Below are positions 45,443 through 58,463 of a stretch of 64,000 nucleotides of DNA, piece by piece. This DNA is from Erpetoichthys calabaricus. Lineage: Eukaryota; Chordata; Cladistia; Polypteriformes; Polypteridae. How positions within the stretch are numbered: the first letter of the stretch is position 1; the number at the start of each line of letters is the position of its first letter. The notes under the pieces are model-generated. The model had not been told where the DNA came from. It ran no database searches and saw only the letters and a program-made list of their open reading frames with translations. The translations under genes and the position numbers were made by a program. The stretch is from contig NC_041401.2 in the NCBI RefSeq assembly GCF_900747795.2, positions 69,239,188 to 69,303,187 on the forward strand, read 5' to 3'.

Positions 45443-45686
45443 ATGTCTGGGGAAACGTGTCTGGCCCAGGTTCACTCCTCTGGTGCACCCTCATCTCCAG
45501 CCATAAACAACAAGCCAATGACCTGCAGTTACAGTGGAAGTAGCATTGGAAGACTTGGCAACAAGTATGTTCGTCTAAATGTTGGGGGCTCACTATACTT
45601 TGCCACTGTGCAGGTGTTGACCCGACAGGATACCATGTTGAAAGCCATGTTCAGCGGACGAATGGAAGTTTTGACTGATAAAGAAG
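45443..45686 (+). CDS. tnfaip1: TNFAIP1 (BACURD2-type CUL3 adaptor), first coding exon
   Basis: TNFAIP1/BACURD proteins are BTB-domain substrate adaptors for cullin-3 ubiquitin ligases; the known target RhoA links them to actin dynamics. This exon codes for residues 1-81. A Ser-rich, probably disordered tail (residues 1-39, starting MSGETCLAQ like the family's MSGDTCL) is followed by the BTB/T1 core [20 protein letters not shown] and [20 protein letters not shown] chose the ATG at 45443 because the protein family begins MSGE/MSGD; a further in-frame ATG lies 15 codons upstream at 45398. The likely acceptor of the exon is at 45330, giving a leader with a short upstream ORF at 45333. The donor gtgtgt follows 45686 and splits a Gly codon. 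KCTD10 and KCTD13 are close relatives, but the N-terminus and the ift20 neighbour favour tnfaip1. The tail is about ten residues longer than in human. Confidence 0.93.
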
Positions 45687-46021
45687 GTGTGTACAACATT
45701 GGATGCTTTGGACTTCCAGTATTTGTCTGAAGATCAATTTAGAACATCTACCAGAAAGTATCTTTAAATGCTAGTTTAAACGGCAATAAATAAGGAGCCA
45801 ACTGATCAGGGAAACAGAACATTATTGCTGTTCTTATTGTATCACAATGAGTTCTCTGGCTGAAACCATCTTACAGCTACTCTGTTACTTTTTGCTGGGC
45901 TACATGAGCAACAGCAGATATAAATCTCAGTGAGAAGTATTTTACCCAAGATATCCTTGCATGTGATTAGAGTTTTTTTTTTTTTCTCCAATTAAGTTTT
46001 GTTTTACTATACTTTTTTCAG

Positions 46022-46191
46022 GCTGGGTCCTAATTGATCGATGTGGAAAACATTTTGGAACTATTTTAAATTACCTGCGGGATGCTTCTATTGTACTGCC
46101 AAACAGCCATCAGGAAATTCAAGAGCTAATGGCGGAGGCCAAGTATTATCTCATCCAGGGTTTAGTTGACATCTGTCAAACAGCTTTGCAG
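46022..46191 (+). CDS. tnfaip1: TNFAIP1, second coding exon (residues 82-138)
   Basis: After a strong polypyrimidine tract and AG at 46020-46021, two bases complete Gly82. Then 56 codons read [40 protein letters not shown] and [16 protein letters not shown]. This is the second half of the BTB fold that contacts CUL3. The donor gtactt starts at 46192 and the exon ends in phase 0, as expected before the next family exon (DKKDSYQPVC...). I looked for that exon up to 64000 and did not find it. The C-terminal two thirds of the protein therefore probably lies to the right, making this intron at least 17.8 kb long. The identification is secure at the level of the BACURD family. Confidence 0.94.
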
Positions 46192-49003
46192 GTACTTTAT
46201 ACTTGTTTTCTAAATTTAACCTATAAAGCAAGCTTGACTATTTATCATTTAATATTTTTGAGACCCCCTAAAATTGATGAAGAGAATATTAAAGAATTTA
46301 ATTAATTATAGTTTGCATTTATAGGCAAGCCTGAGTCTAAATTTCTAATTTTATGCCCTTTATATGGTAAACCTGATGTTGTATATAGTGAAATACCAAC
46401 TCTACTGTTGGAAAGTATAGTTGGAACGTTGATGAGATTTCATTAAACTTCAAATACAGTACTTATTAACTATTACAAGACATACTTTGATGATTATAAT
46501 ATTCTTTATAAGTTTGAATGAACATTATTTACTTTATTCAAATTCAAACCATTTTGAAGCCTCATGATTGGGTGACTTTTTATGGGATTGCTTCTGGGAG
46601 AGCTTCAAGCTGTGAACAAGTTGTCCAGAAAGCTTTCTCAGTGTTTTGTATGTCTAGTTTAAGGTGAAATGGCAAAAAGTTTCCATGAGGAAGTTGTATA
46701 AATAATTAAGGGTAACAGGTTTACAGGTAGTATAATGCTCTGTTAAATGTAGCCGATTTAATGTTTTTCAAGAATGCTTGAATTGACCTTTTCCATATAG
46801 TAGGAATGGATGCTTGAGACACGTTCTCTTCTAACAATAGTATTTTACTTTTATTTTCTTGACTTTTAAGAACATGAGAAGTTTGACAAATGAGAGGATA
46901 TCATTCAGTCCATCAACTTCATTTAGTAACTAATAGCTAAGTTGTCTTAATTCAGATAGCTTTTAAAAGTCATCAGGGTTTCTGATTCAGCCATGTAATT
47001 GTTAGTTTTTTCCAGAATCTCAGAGTTGCTGTGATAAAAAAATTGGGTATGTCATTTTGCTAGATCAAAATTCTCACATTGATAAAGATGAAGACCCTAC
47101 ACAGCCTACTCTTCTGTCAAAGACTAAAGAAATTCTAATCTATTAGTCTGTACTTAAAATTCTCTCCTTGGCATAGCTTCTAATGCTGATGTTTTTTGTT
47201 GTAGTGTGATACCTAGAACTGCATACAGTCACTGGCATGTTATGTAAGGTATTATTTTTATCAGGCTATTCTGTGCTTAAATATCTTAGGTGGAGATTCC
47301 TGTGTTAAAGAGACTGATAAAAGAGCATCCGTATTGTGCCCTGTTTTAAATAGTAGTGGAGATAAAGGATATGGATGCAGACCCTGGCCTGCTTAGTGTT
47401 AGATAGCAGCAGAAGAGATCATACTAGCTAACTGGCCGCTTGATCATCAAAAAGGACTCGTCCAGGGCGTCATCCAGCTCAGTGTTAAAGTGGGTACAGC
47501 ACACTCCATTGCTGTATGAGTGCAGCAGTACTGAGGATATTTACAAGTTAAATGTCTGAGAAATTTTATTATTTGACAAGGAATGATAAAGAAGCTAGTA
47601 AATAGCCTACATATGTTAACCAAGTGTAAAATGACCATGATGGATTACAAAATGAATATAATCATTCCCCAGCAAAAAATGTAAAGTGCAATATCTCACA
47701 TTGTACCACTTGAACAGATGGTGATTGTAACAATCAATAGGGTTACTGTTCCAGAAGCCAAATATAAATTGCTGTATGAAATGTTAGGTGATGTATAAAA
47801 CAAAGCTAAGCTAAAAATGCAAGACTCTTTAGGCTTCTAGAGGGAGTAGAGTATGGAAATGTCACAAAATTCTTAGCTACAGTTTTGGGAGACATCATTA
47901 AGAAAAAAATTGGAAATTGAAAAAACCTCACTTACCTACAGCAGTCTTCATAAATTTTTATGAATATTTTATTTGTTCCAAAAGTATGCATTACACCCTC
48001 TTCTTAAGTTTGAGAATTATTGAGACAATACATTACTTGTTACCAATCTGGTTTGCTCAAGAGAGAGAGAAAAGCAAGTCTATTTTTTTGGATTTCTTTA
48101 AGGGCTGAAAAGAGAACTGTACACAGTAATACAATACAGTTATAGTAATATCCCTGTTAACATTCATTTTATTATAGTTCGTTATTGTAGGAAGATGTAC
48201 CATGGGAAAAATACGGATATTTTTTTATGACAACCAGGATGGAGGTTGAGGTGGTGTGGGCTGCATTATTTATTCTGTGACCAAAAGTGCCATCTCCTTC
48301 TTTGGTTGCTTTTCAGTACCATGTGCTCTCATCTGCCTTGTCCACTTCTAGCCTTGCACCTTACTTGGGGTCAGAGGCAACATTATTTGTACTCACTTTA
48401 CCCAACTCAATGAGCCAGTCCAAGCCAGGATCCTTAAGGAGATGCGCTGCTGGATACACACCCAAGTCAACAGATTTTAGCAGAGGAGACTTGCCTCCTG
48501 CTTACAGAGAAGTGTCCTTTTATCAATGTTAATCTACACTAACATTACAATGTGTTTAGCTCTGTAGCTTTCTAGTAATATGTGCCAGCAAAAAACAGTG
48601 ATTTCCCAGTTGGCAGGTAGTATTTCTAGCATTAAAAAAACAGCTTCTCCAATTATACATTTATTGGTCTCTTAGTTATATTCAATTATACCCAAACCAT
48701 CTTTTCATCACTTAAAAACACTATTTTCTCTATTCTGTATTTTAGCTAAAATATTGCTTTACATTTTAATTTTTTCAATTTTATATTTGATACTTTATAA
48801 AAGATATTAAAATAACTACAGTACATGTGAGATATCTAAGCATTCATGTATAATAACTTTGCATTCTATAGTACAAATGATATGGCAGACAACAATCATA
48901 CCGTATAAGGAGGTATTTTAATGTCATGACTTTGACAGTGTTCTCCTGGTACTTGTACTTGCCCTTGCACCACAGTGTGTTTTATGTTGACTTCATTGTA
49001 AAG
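46192..49003. other. tnfaip1 intron 2, first part, no exon seen
   Basis: Searched for the expected next exon (DKKDSYQPVC..., IPIITSLKEEERL) without success. Also empty to my eye: 50566-52024, 55018-55684, 56071-57362, 57410-58176, 58916-59921, 60688-61430 and 63134-64000. Confidence 0.6.
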
Positions 49004-49063
49004 ATAGATAGATAGATAGATAGATGGATACTTTATTAATCCCAATCCCAAGGGGAAATTCAC
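49004..49063 (+). mobile_element. Very short LINE 3' stub, (GATA)n tail type
   Basis: (GATA)n, then TACTTTATTAATCCCAATCC and GGGGAAATTCACAT. This is the terminal segment of the LINE represented at 49640-50565, inserted with an extreme 5' truncation. Confidence 0.7.
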
Positions 49064-49142
49064 ATAAGGAGTTTTCTTCTCAGTGGATTTGTTAACTGAG
49101 GTAATATAACATATTCTTAAACTTGCTTAATCAAATTCAAGG

Positions 49143-49440
49143 ATGCTTTTGGGCCGGAACCTATCCCAGTTGCACTGGTTGCAAGGAAGGAAGGAAATGG
49201 TGCCAGCCCAATCATGTATACACCCAAACACTGGAGAAAACTCAGAATCACTAAATAAACTAGATTGTATATCTTTGGAAATGTGGAAGGCAAATCAGGG
49301 AGGCTACAGAGTAGAGCCCACATGGACACGGGGAGAATGTGTAACATCACATGAATAATATCTGTGCACATGCTACTGGCTATACATGAAAACTTGACTG
49401 GGATTACAACCCAGTCTCCAAAACCTGTGAGACATCAGCA
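49143..49440 (-). mobile_element. Old SINE (GGCGGCACGG type)
   Basis: GGAACCTATCCCAGTTGCAC, AATGGTGCCAGCCCAATCA and CATGGACACGGGGAGAATGT follow the minus-strand body of the family, ending near ACCTGTGAGACATCAGC. Strongly diverged. Confidence 0.65.
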
Positions 49441-49639
49441 TTAACCCCTGTGCAATCTGTGGTTTATATTGAAGATCTATCACAGCCATGTATTTTAATT
49501 TGATTAAGAATCTATTATTTCCATTCAATAATCTTTAACTTAGAAATCTGTGTCAGTTTGATTAGTTTTATTAAGTATCTCACCATAGTTCAAATATTTA
49601 GGAATCTCTATTAGGATAAAAGTTAAAAACTAATTTTGG

Positions 49640-50565
49640 CAGCCTGATGGAAAGTGATAAACAAGGTGTCAATATATGGTCATCTTTTCACCTTATATTA
49701 GCTGGGAAAATTCACCAACATCGGTGTTTATTCACCTATAACAGTGTAGCAAAGCATGAGGGCAACAACATCAACAAGTTTGTGTACGACACTTCTGTGA
49801 AAGTCCTCATCAGGAACGGTCATGAGACTACCTACAGGAAGGAGGTAAAAGACCTGACTATATGGTGCCATAACAACCATGTCTCCTTGAATGTCGACAG
49901 ACCATAGGAGGTCATTGTTGACTTCAGATGGAACAAGAGCAGTCATGCTCCACATTAAGGCTCTTCTGTCCAGACAGTTAGCAGCTTTAGGTTCCTGGGT
50001 GTCCAGATCACCAAATGTCTTTTCTTGTCTGTCAGCACTACTTGCATACTCCAAAAAGGCTCAACAAAGGCTCTTTTACCTGAGAAGGCTAAAGAGCATT
50101 GGGTTGGGAACCAAAACACTAGTAGGCTTCTACCATTTCATTATTGAAAATATCTTAACCAGATGGTGTGGTTTGGTTACCTGACTTGCCAAGATCTGAA
50201 ACTTTTCCAAAGGGCTGTCCATACAACTTCTAAAGTAATTAGAGCTGGCATTCTACAGCTTCATACCATTTACTTAATCAGATCCATCCTCTCTGGTGAC
50301 AGCCACTCAGCTCCTCTCCTGTTTTCACTTCTGCCTTCTGGAAAGCACAACTGGAGCCTCACCTGCTTCAGGAACAGCGATTTCTCCCAGGCCATAAGGT
50401 CATTGAACTGACAATATGCAAACCTGATCTTACCTGCTTTGTACTGTGTAGTGTACCCACCCCACTGGTTTAGATAGATAGATAGATACTTTATTAATCC
50501 CAATGGGAAATTCACAATTAGATAGATAGATACTTTATTAATCCCAATGGGAAATTCACAATTAT
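49640..50565 (+). mobile_element. L2/Rex1-type LINE, 3' part with (GATA)n-TACTTTATTAAT tail
   Basis: Broken frames read NKFVYDTSVKVLIRNGHETT, KEVKDLTIWCHNNHVSLNVD, SFRFLGVQITK, KAQQRLFYLRRLKSIGLGTK and LLPSGKHNWSLTCFRNSDFS, then AIRSLN and a stop. This is the region after the reverse-transcriptase active site (normally FADDT). The 3' end carries two copies of GATAGATA + CTTTATTAATCCCAATGG + GAAATTCACAATTA (50471-50522 and 50521-50563). Inactive. Confidence 0.8.
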
Positions 50566-52024
50566 GTTTGTCTAATTATGGTGTAGTTACATTTTTTATT
50601 TACTCTTATTTGCTACATTTATTTATCTTCTGCTTTTTTATATATTTACTGTATTTATTTATACATCATCATCACAACTGTGGCACAAGAATTTCAATAT
50701 GCTCTCGTAATATATGTGACTATAAAGATCTCTAACCTCAAGAAAAATAATATTGTCAAAATGAAAATCCTTCCAGAGTTTCTAAGTCTTCATCATGGTA
50801 TCTATATTAATAAATACTTATTTAAAACTTTAGACACAATTGTAACTATATGCAACATGGTGGTGGGAGTGGAGTGATTGGGTGTCATGCCATTACGTAA
50901 CTTCAGTTTTATTATTTGGTTGTAAACATACATATTCTGAGATTTTGGGAGGTAAGCATGAAAGGGATGTCCTATTGAACTTTTCTTCTTCATATGCCTT
51001 ACTCAGTGCACCTGCCGCAAGCAATTACAGTCAGTTAAGTTGGAATTGAATGTGTCACCACTTGTTCAGAATATGATACCAGCGTAGAATACTGTATGTG
51101 TTAAATCTAAAAATCTACTGTCCATTGCATTTGTTCATGAAAATTGTTTATTTTAACCATCTTTAACTTACAAAGTATTTAACATGTGAAAGCTGCTTGG
51201 AATTGGGATCTTGAGAGACTTCTTTATTGAAATTATGTTTATATTTTGGAACACATTATTGTGTCATATTTCTGGGGTGGTAATGGAACCTTTCAATCAT
51301 GTTTTTAGATAAAGGATATAACTGAGCCAAGATAAACTCTTTCTTAGTTTGTGAAAAGCATCATGTAAGTGAACCAAAAATCATAAACTGCAAATGCTTA
51401 TCTCGGATCAGGTGGGCATTTAGTCTTGGTTTGAATGCAAAGAAAAGTATTCAAATAGAATTAAGGTGAGCATTCCTGAGAACAAAAGCCACAAAGCTAA
51501 TGAGCAGTTGCCAAAAGTTGTTTAAACAGGTTTTAGAAGAGTAAGAATGCTAGTATCAGAAGATCCTGACTGTCTGATTGGGTATTCTATTGTGGAAAAT
51601 ATAGAAAGGTGTTCTGGAGTGTTGGAACATGCATCTTTACATGTCAGTGCTGGCTTTTTTTGGAAAATGATTAGGTAATCTGACAGAACAGTGAAGTCAA
51701 ACCAACAGTGTGGTAATGACATAACTTTATTTATAGTATTATAAAAAATGTGTAGGTATGCACGAGGAAGTGATAAAAAAACAGAATTCAACAGACTTAG
51801 GTGGAGTAATAATTATAGTTTGATTTTTCTGTTAATACCGGTAAGTATTTCTTTCAATTTGTTTTCTTTAAAATGCATGCATGTTTTTCTTCCTTGTTCC
51901 TGCATGGTCTGTCCTGGAAAACTTGAATAACTAGAAGGTTGCAAACATTGTTTGTCAGCCTATGGATATTAAATTTTTTTTCCCTACATTTTATAAATAT
52001 TTTTATACATTTTTTACCATCCGA

Positions 52025-52560
52025 CCATCACTGTTAAGGGCTAAGGTTGGAGATACGCAGGTGGTTAAATCTATGGTGCCCTCAGTTTGTGAGGCTTAAG
52101 GACTGTCAGTGATGTGGATGTAAGCAACACTGGAGCAGGACAAGGAACAGTTCCATCTCCTTTTCTGTTCACCCTGTACACTTCAGACTATAAATATAAA
52201 ACAAGGTAATGTCGCTTGTGGAAGTTCTTAGGTCATTCTGTACCAATGGAATGTATTTACGAAGGGAATGACATAATGTACAGAAATCAGCTGGTGATCT
52301 TTGTTACTTGATGCAAAGACAAATGTCTGCTCCTCAGCAAAACCAAGGAACTGGTTTTTGACTTTTGCGGCACCAGAGAGCCTCAAGGCCCAATCACTAT
52401 TTAGGGGGTGGAGGTGGTGCACTGCTACAGATACCTGGGCATGAACATCATTGATAGGTGGAACTAGTCTAGTAACACAAAGGAACTATTTAAGGAAGGG
52501 CATGGCAGACTTGTTTTGTTTTACCAAACTTCTTTCAAATAATTTAATAATGTCACACCT
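52025..52560 (+). mobile_element. LINE reverse-transcriptase fragment, 3' and 5' truncated
   Basis: Mixed frames give SPFLFTLYTSDYKYKT-like sequence (52155-52205), KTKELVFDFCGTREPQGPIT and VVHCYRYLGMNII. This is the palm/thumb part of a fish non-LTR reverse transcriptase. Several stops. Distinct from 49640-50565 in sequence. Confidence 0.7.
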
Positions 52561-52952
52561 GAATGTTGCACGGAAATTTTCCAACTCATTAAAATAAGTT
52601 AGTGCAACTTAGAGACATGTTTTTCCATTATTAATGTTATTTGTGCCCTTTTTTGTGAGAATGACTGACGTATAGGCTGATTTAGATGTCCTAGGGCTGT
52701 CCTCAGGGTTGTTGATCCCTGTTCAATTACAGGTTTAGAACAACTGAATTTAGACACCAGAATGTCACTGACGTGTTGTTGAAATGCACAATGAAACAAG
52801 ATTTTCTCCACTTCAATGTCAGGCTGCATGGAGTTGCTAAAATGCCAACACCAAGAAAGCTTGAGTAAGACTTGCTTAAGTATGAAACTTTCTGGAACTT
52901 TAAGCCAATTTCCATGGCAAGTTAATGATTTATAAATTCTGACTTTGGCTTA

Positions 52953-54362
52953 CAGTTCCTTCCAAAAGTATTGGGACAACAAGGCCAGTTCGTTTGTTTT
53001 TTGCTGTGCACTGAAGACATTTGCATGCAAGATCAAAAGATGAATATGAGAAGAGAGATCAGAGTTTTAGCTTTTATTCCCTCATATTTACATCTAGATA
53101 TGTTAGTAATGAATTATTATTAGTATTATTATTATTACTATTATTAAACAATATAGAACACAGCACATTTTGTATCAAAACATCCAGTTTTGTACTGTTT
53201 CCAGTATTTTTAACCAGGTTTGTGATATAAAATTGACTCTCTTTTTATTAAGTAGCACTAGATATGTTCTCTCAGTTTAAGCTTTGGCTTTCACCTGTGA
53301 AGACTGCATTCGAATTTAAGAAAGGTAGACCAAAATGAAGACCAGAGTGCTGTCTATGGGAGAAAAGCATACCATTCTGAAGTTGAGAAAAGGGGGGAAA
53401 TACATCAGAGGTATTTCAAAAACATTGGACATAGCCAGTACCACAATTTGGGATGTCCTGAAAAAGAAGGAATCCACTGGTGTAATGGGCAACAGGCATC
53501 AAACCAGTCGCCCAAGGAAACGACAACTGATGACAGACAAATAGAAAAATCCCAAAACAGCAGTCTAACATCAGATAGATAGATAGATAGATACTTTATT
53601 AATCCCAATGGGAAATTCACAATGTCCAATAATCACAATAATCATGAACAATGTCCAAAGAACAGGAGTGGAAATATCACAGTCCAGTGTTCTCAGGAGA
53701 CTTGGAGAACAATAATATAGAGGGTATACTGCAAGATGCAAACCACTCATCAACTGTAAAAATTGGAAAGCTAGACTGGAATTTGCAAAAAAGCAAAAGG
53801 GATAAGTCACAACAGTTCTGGAACAAAGTTTTACAGCCACCTCAACAAAGGACTTCAACAGAGGAAAAAAATGGAAGATTTTGGACTGGCCAAGTTACTC
53901 ACCAGATCTTAACCCAACTGAACATATATTTCACCACCTGAAGAGAAGACTGAAAGAAGAAACCCCGCAAAACAGACAACTAAAGATGCTGTCAAAAGGC
54001 ATAAATAATGAAGAAACAAGAAATCTGGTGGAGTCTATGGGTCGTAGGCTTGATGCAGTTATTGTGGGCAAGGGATATGCAACCAAGTTTTAAGTATTTT
54101 TGATTTTAGTTGAAAACATTCTGTTCCAGTACTTTTGCTCACTTGAAAAACTGGGTGGTTTGATACAAAATGTTCTATGTTGTTTAACATATCTAGATGT
54201 AAATATTGTTTAACATATCTAGATGTAAATACCACAGAATAAGAGCTGAAACTCTGATCTCCCTTCTCATATTCATCTTTTAATCTTACATACAAATGTC
54301 TTCAGTGCACAGCAAAAACATATGAATTGGCCTTGCTGTTCCAAAACTTTTGGAGGGGACTG
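52953..54362 (+). mobile_element. Tc1-like transposon carrying a LINE stub, internally deleted
   Basis: It starts CAGTTCCTTCCAAAAGTATT after TA (52951-52952) and ends with the inverted partner at 54362. The inverted repeats are over 200 bases and include AAGATGAATATGAGAAG on the left. The transposase starts MKTRVLSMGEKHTILKLRKG at 53335; 53881-54093 reads MDWPSYSPDLNPTEHIFHHL (Glu motif) to VGKGYATKF. The middle with both Asp motifs is lost. A LINE stub, (GATA)n TACTTTATTAATCCCAATGG, is inserted at 53574-53623. Confidence 0.88.
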
Positions 54363-54516
54363 AATAGCCAGTTTTATTCTTGAGGCTCCTGTTGAACATC
54401 ATCTGTTTCTACTCATGTCATTATTTTCTTTTTTAACTCATTATTGGCTCTAAATTGCTCCATCCTACATTTTTTGGAATGTTTTGCTGTCCATCAATGA
54501 TAAGAATGGATGTATA

Positions 54517-55017
54517 TCTCTCTATTATATAAAAAAATCCTGGGATGAGACTAAACGTTTTAGCCTGGGACGAGACAAGACTTTCTCAGAGAGATAATTT
54601 CATGTCCCTCAAGACGAGACTTTGTGCCAAGAGATTTAACCATACCCAGGGCTGGAAATAAAAGACAAAGTAGTAGAACGTTGTAAAGAGGTTCAAAAAC
54701 TTTGGCGCAATACACATGCACAGCACATTAGAGATAAAGTACTAAAATTCAAAAGTCTCAACAAAAAAAATGAAAGTAAAGATTGCATTAGTGCAAACAA
54801 ACGGAAATTATTACTTGGTGAAATAACAGAACAACGGAAAGAGATCGAATATATTGTTTGGATTTAAACTTTAAGTCGGAGACTTGTAGATCATCTAATT
54901 CATGTTGCCATCAGGGAAAAGTAGTGTTTCTTTCCAATGAAGAGGTGTATCCGTAGTGCAGGCCGGGGGTGGGGGAGGGTTGGCTTAGCGAAATGAGCAG
55001 GGGGCTTTGCCCCTTAG
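54517..55017 (+). mobile_element. Non-autonomous Helitron, family I
   Basis: 5' TCTCTCTATTATATAAAAAA after A; 3' stem-loop GCAGGGGGCTTTGCCCCTTA then G before T (one base differs from the usual CTAG ending). The interior (GCAATACACATGCACAGCAC, CATTAGTGCAAACAAACGG) differs from the copies at 8791 and 35883, so it is a distinct subfamily. No intact gene. Confidence 0.8.
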
Positions 55018-55697
55018 TTTATGGAGAAAAAAAAAAAAGAAGTTGACCAAACTAAACATCAAATGTCTTGTCTTTGTAGTGTTTGTGATGGATTACAAGT
55101 TAAAGTGAATTTTGAAATCCCTGCTTTGCATACTGTCTGTCCTTTTTTTCTGAGTTGGGGTTGTATCTATCTGAATCAGACTTGAACTTTGTCGCATAAG
55201 ATGCTGTCTGTTACTTTTTATAGATAAAGCATTCCACTACAGAGAAGTGTCTCTGAAATTATCATTCACCCTTTGTATGAGGAACAAGTCAGACAATGTA
55301 TGCATGGGAAGTGCGTTTAGCGACTAAGTTACGTGATATGAAAGTTAGAGCATTTCATATTTTTTATTTACTTCATCCACAAGTCATTTATTACATTTTT
55401 ATTTCTGAAATAGTTTTGTAACAATGAGTCATATTCAGAAGTAATACTGATAACAGAATGCAATTACATATGCTAATACACTACATTTAAATATTTGCTT
55501 TTTAACAAAACTTTACAATGGAGTTAAAAACAGAGCACAAATAATCTTGTGGTGACTCAATAGCTTTTATACAGATTTCAATTCAAATTATGTCAAAATG
55601 GCATTTATTAATGTTTGTTAGTATTGGAGGCTTTGTGATTAACTGTGGTTCAATTTTCTTAAGCATACCATTTTTGAAAGTATACCCAATAAGACTA

Positions 55698-56057
55698 TCC
55701 ATCCATTTTCCAACCCGCTGAATCCGAATACAAGGTCACGGGGGTCTGCTGGAGCCAATCCCAGCCAACACAGGGCACAAGGCAGGAACCAATCCTGGGC
55801 AGGGTGCCAACCCACCACAGGACACACACAAACGCACCCACACACCAAGCACACACTAGGGCCAATTTAGAATCGCCAATCCACCTAACCTGCATGTCTT
55901 TGGACTGTGGGAGGAAACCGGAGCGCCCGGAGGAAACCCACGCAGACACGGGGAGAACATGCAAACTCCACGCAGGGAGGACCCGGGAAGCGAACCCGGG
56001 TCCCCAGGTCTCCCAACTGCGAGGCAGCAGCGCTACCCACTGCGCCACCATGCCGCC
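55698..56057 (-). mobile_element. Young SINE (GGCGGCACGG type), minus strand, 13-bp target duplication
   Basis: Flanked by CCCAATAAGACTA at 55685-55697 and 56058-56070. Full-length with a (TGGA) tail; the head still reads GGCGGCATGGTGGCGCAGTG on the minus strand. Confidence 0.93.
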
Positions 56058-57359
56058 CCCAATAAGACTAGTATCCAATAATTAGAAATTGAAAAATATC
56101 TATTAATACAGGATGACCGACCAATTTAGCATAAAATCAGCATCAGTATTAACCTATGAAAGGAGAAAAGGAACTGAAATAAGTTCAGCATCTAGCTATT
56201 AATATTAGTTAAACACAGTAATTGGTTAAAATTCTATAAATAAGAACTTGAAAAGGAACTGATTTATTGTATAATGGGACTGTGAATGATACACAGTGTG
56301 TACATATCTTGGACTGAATGATCACGGACTGGGCACCAGAGATTGAGAGCTTACGTCACTTAAGCCTCCCAACTCCTGATGCCACTGTCCATTTTTAAAT
56401 CCATCCTATGTCTATGTCACTTAAGGCAGAGGTGCCTTTCTCATGTTATTAGTTTAGACATCATTTAGCTACAGGTTGGTTATGTTGGTTCTTCATAATA
56501 ATAGTCTGCTGATAATATTGTTGTTCATTCTTGTATATGCTCACATAATTGCTTTTCCCTTCCATTAAATTCCAGAGAAGTGACTTTTTTTGTACCTTGT
56601 TAGTCAACTTACCAAAAGCAGCAGGAGAAGGGTGCTGTTGTATGAGCTGTTTGCGCACACATCTTGTCCAGCATCTGACTCGCTTGCATTGGGCATCCAA
56701 CTCTGTCAGACAAGTAAAAGAGGAAAATGTACAAATTCAAACAGTTGCTCTCAAAGTAAAATTAAAACAGTACATTAGTTCATAGTTGAAGTAGCACTGA
56801 ATGTTTCTCTGTTTTAAGATGTACGAGTTTGCAAATTCACCAATATTTTTTAATTTTAAAATTTTGTACAGCACAATCTGTTCATGATGTCTGAATGAAC
56901 ATTGAACTGTCTTGACAAATTTCTTAGAGGAGTAAGTATGTCACATCTTAACAAAATTGGTCCACAGTGGGCAGAGTAGTTTTATGCTGAGAGACAGAAA
57001 GACAGACAGAGGCTTTCACAATAGGTGCTTTGTGCATTATATGCGAACGTACCTAAAAGTGTTCTTTGTTCATACTGCTGTTTACAGCAAATGTATTGCT
57101 AAAACTATTTCTATATCTGTGCTATGCTACTATATTATATTAGTATAAATATGAAATATCTAAACACATTTTGACTAACTTCAACCAGCCTTTCCAAAAA
57201 TTTGATTACAATGACAAAGTCATTGTTGCATTTTTTTAATCACAGCTCTCAATATTAAAACCCATATGTAGAGTCATAGCCTTTTTTGTGATCACTTGAA
57301 AGTTTTAACAACATAGCCTTTCTAAGAGGAAATGCATCAGTTGATCTCCTTATTTACTG

Positions 57360-57362
<3 letters not shown>

Positions 57363-57409
<47 letters not shown>
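57363..57409. repeat. (TA)n microsatellite
   Basis: About 23 uninterrupted TA/AT units. Confidence 0.95.
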
Positions 57410-57413
<4 letters not shown>

Positions 57414-58176
57414 TTTTCTCTATTTTACTGTATCAAGTCTCTTAACCTCCAAGCTCTTAGTGTGACAGTTTTTTTTTTCCTCTCCTCCCAGTGATGCGAC
57501 TTGTGTAGTCATTGGTGAAAAGTGGACCCTGACTGGTTGACATGGCAACAGCATTCCATGGTAGTTGGCTCATTGTCAGCTTTAATAAAAAAAAAATACA
57601 ATTGGGAGGCATTCAGAATTTTCTGCCCATATTAGATTTTTCTTGGCCTGAACATTTTCCAAGACTATGGTCATTATTTACTGTATAAATTAGACACAAG
57701 TAAAACTGAATGCAATATCTGAATGCAATATTTGCTGTACCAGGGGAAAAAAATATTTTGCTTCACGCATTTTATTTTTTAAAAGATAAATTTGCCTCTA
57801 CTAATAATGCGCTTATTTCCAGGACAAACAAAATCTGTCCATAGTGGCAACTAAAATGCTAGTTGATGGCTGCGGTGCTTTAAAGATCAATATAATTACA
57901 CTCGGTCTATACTTAGGAACAATCTAGAATCTTAGTAATAGGTTTGGGCTTATATTCCTCCCCCTTGCTGCTTGTCTAAACTGCAGTCTTCTGTTTCTAG
58001 ACAGGCATTCCTTAGGCAGTGTATTAATGACATAATGGTTTGGGAGCATGAAACAGAGCACAAAGGCCAGTTGAAGTCTAGTAACTGAATCTTACCCTCT
58101 GCTGCTATTGTGTTTTGAGCACAATCACTCTTGTCAGTTTCATGCATATGGGAAACAGTTATTATTAACGAGTATA

Positions 58177-58463
58177 TAATTTTTATCATATTAGGGAGTA
58201 TATCATTTTTATTTTTATATTTGACTATGCAAAATCCAATTGGGAATTGATCAGTGTGATATGAAAAGGAAATGTGTTTCAATATTTACTGAAATGCCTA
58301 CTGCCCACAAAAAAACAAATAATTTTTATCATATTAGGGAGTATATCATTTTTATTTTTATATTTGACTATGCAAAATCCAATTGGGAATTGATCAGTGT
58401 GATATGAAAAGGAAATGTGTTTCAATATTTACTGAAATGCCTACTGCCCACAAAAAAACAAAC
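58177..58463. repeat. Tandem duplication, 143-bp unit, apparently identical copies
   Basis: TAATTTTTATCATATTAGGG at 58177 recurs at 58320 and the copies match base for base as far as I checked. Very recent or an assembly artefact. Confidence 0.9.

Noticed and set aside
45443-46191. Assignment of the BTB gene to kctd10 or kctd13
   Set aside because: Start [20 protein letters not shown] and [14 protein letters not shown] fit TNFAIP1 best as remembered, and the neighbour ift20 is the mammalian TNFAIP1 neighbour. An alignment would settle it.
56549-56785. Open frames on both strands (up to 79 codons) in tnfaip1 intron 2
   Set aside because: No domain, no family resemblance, no splice context; not the expected tnfaip1 exon.
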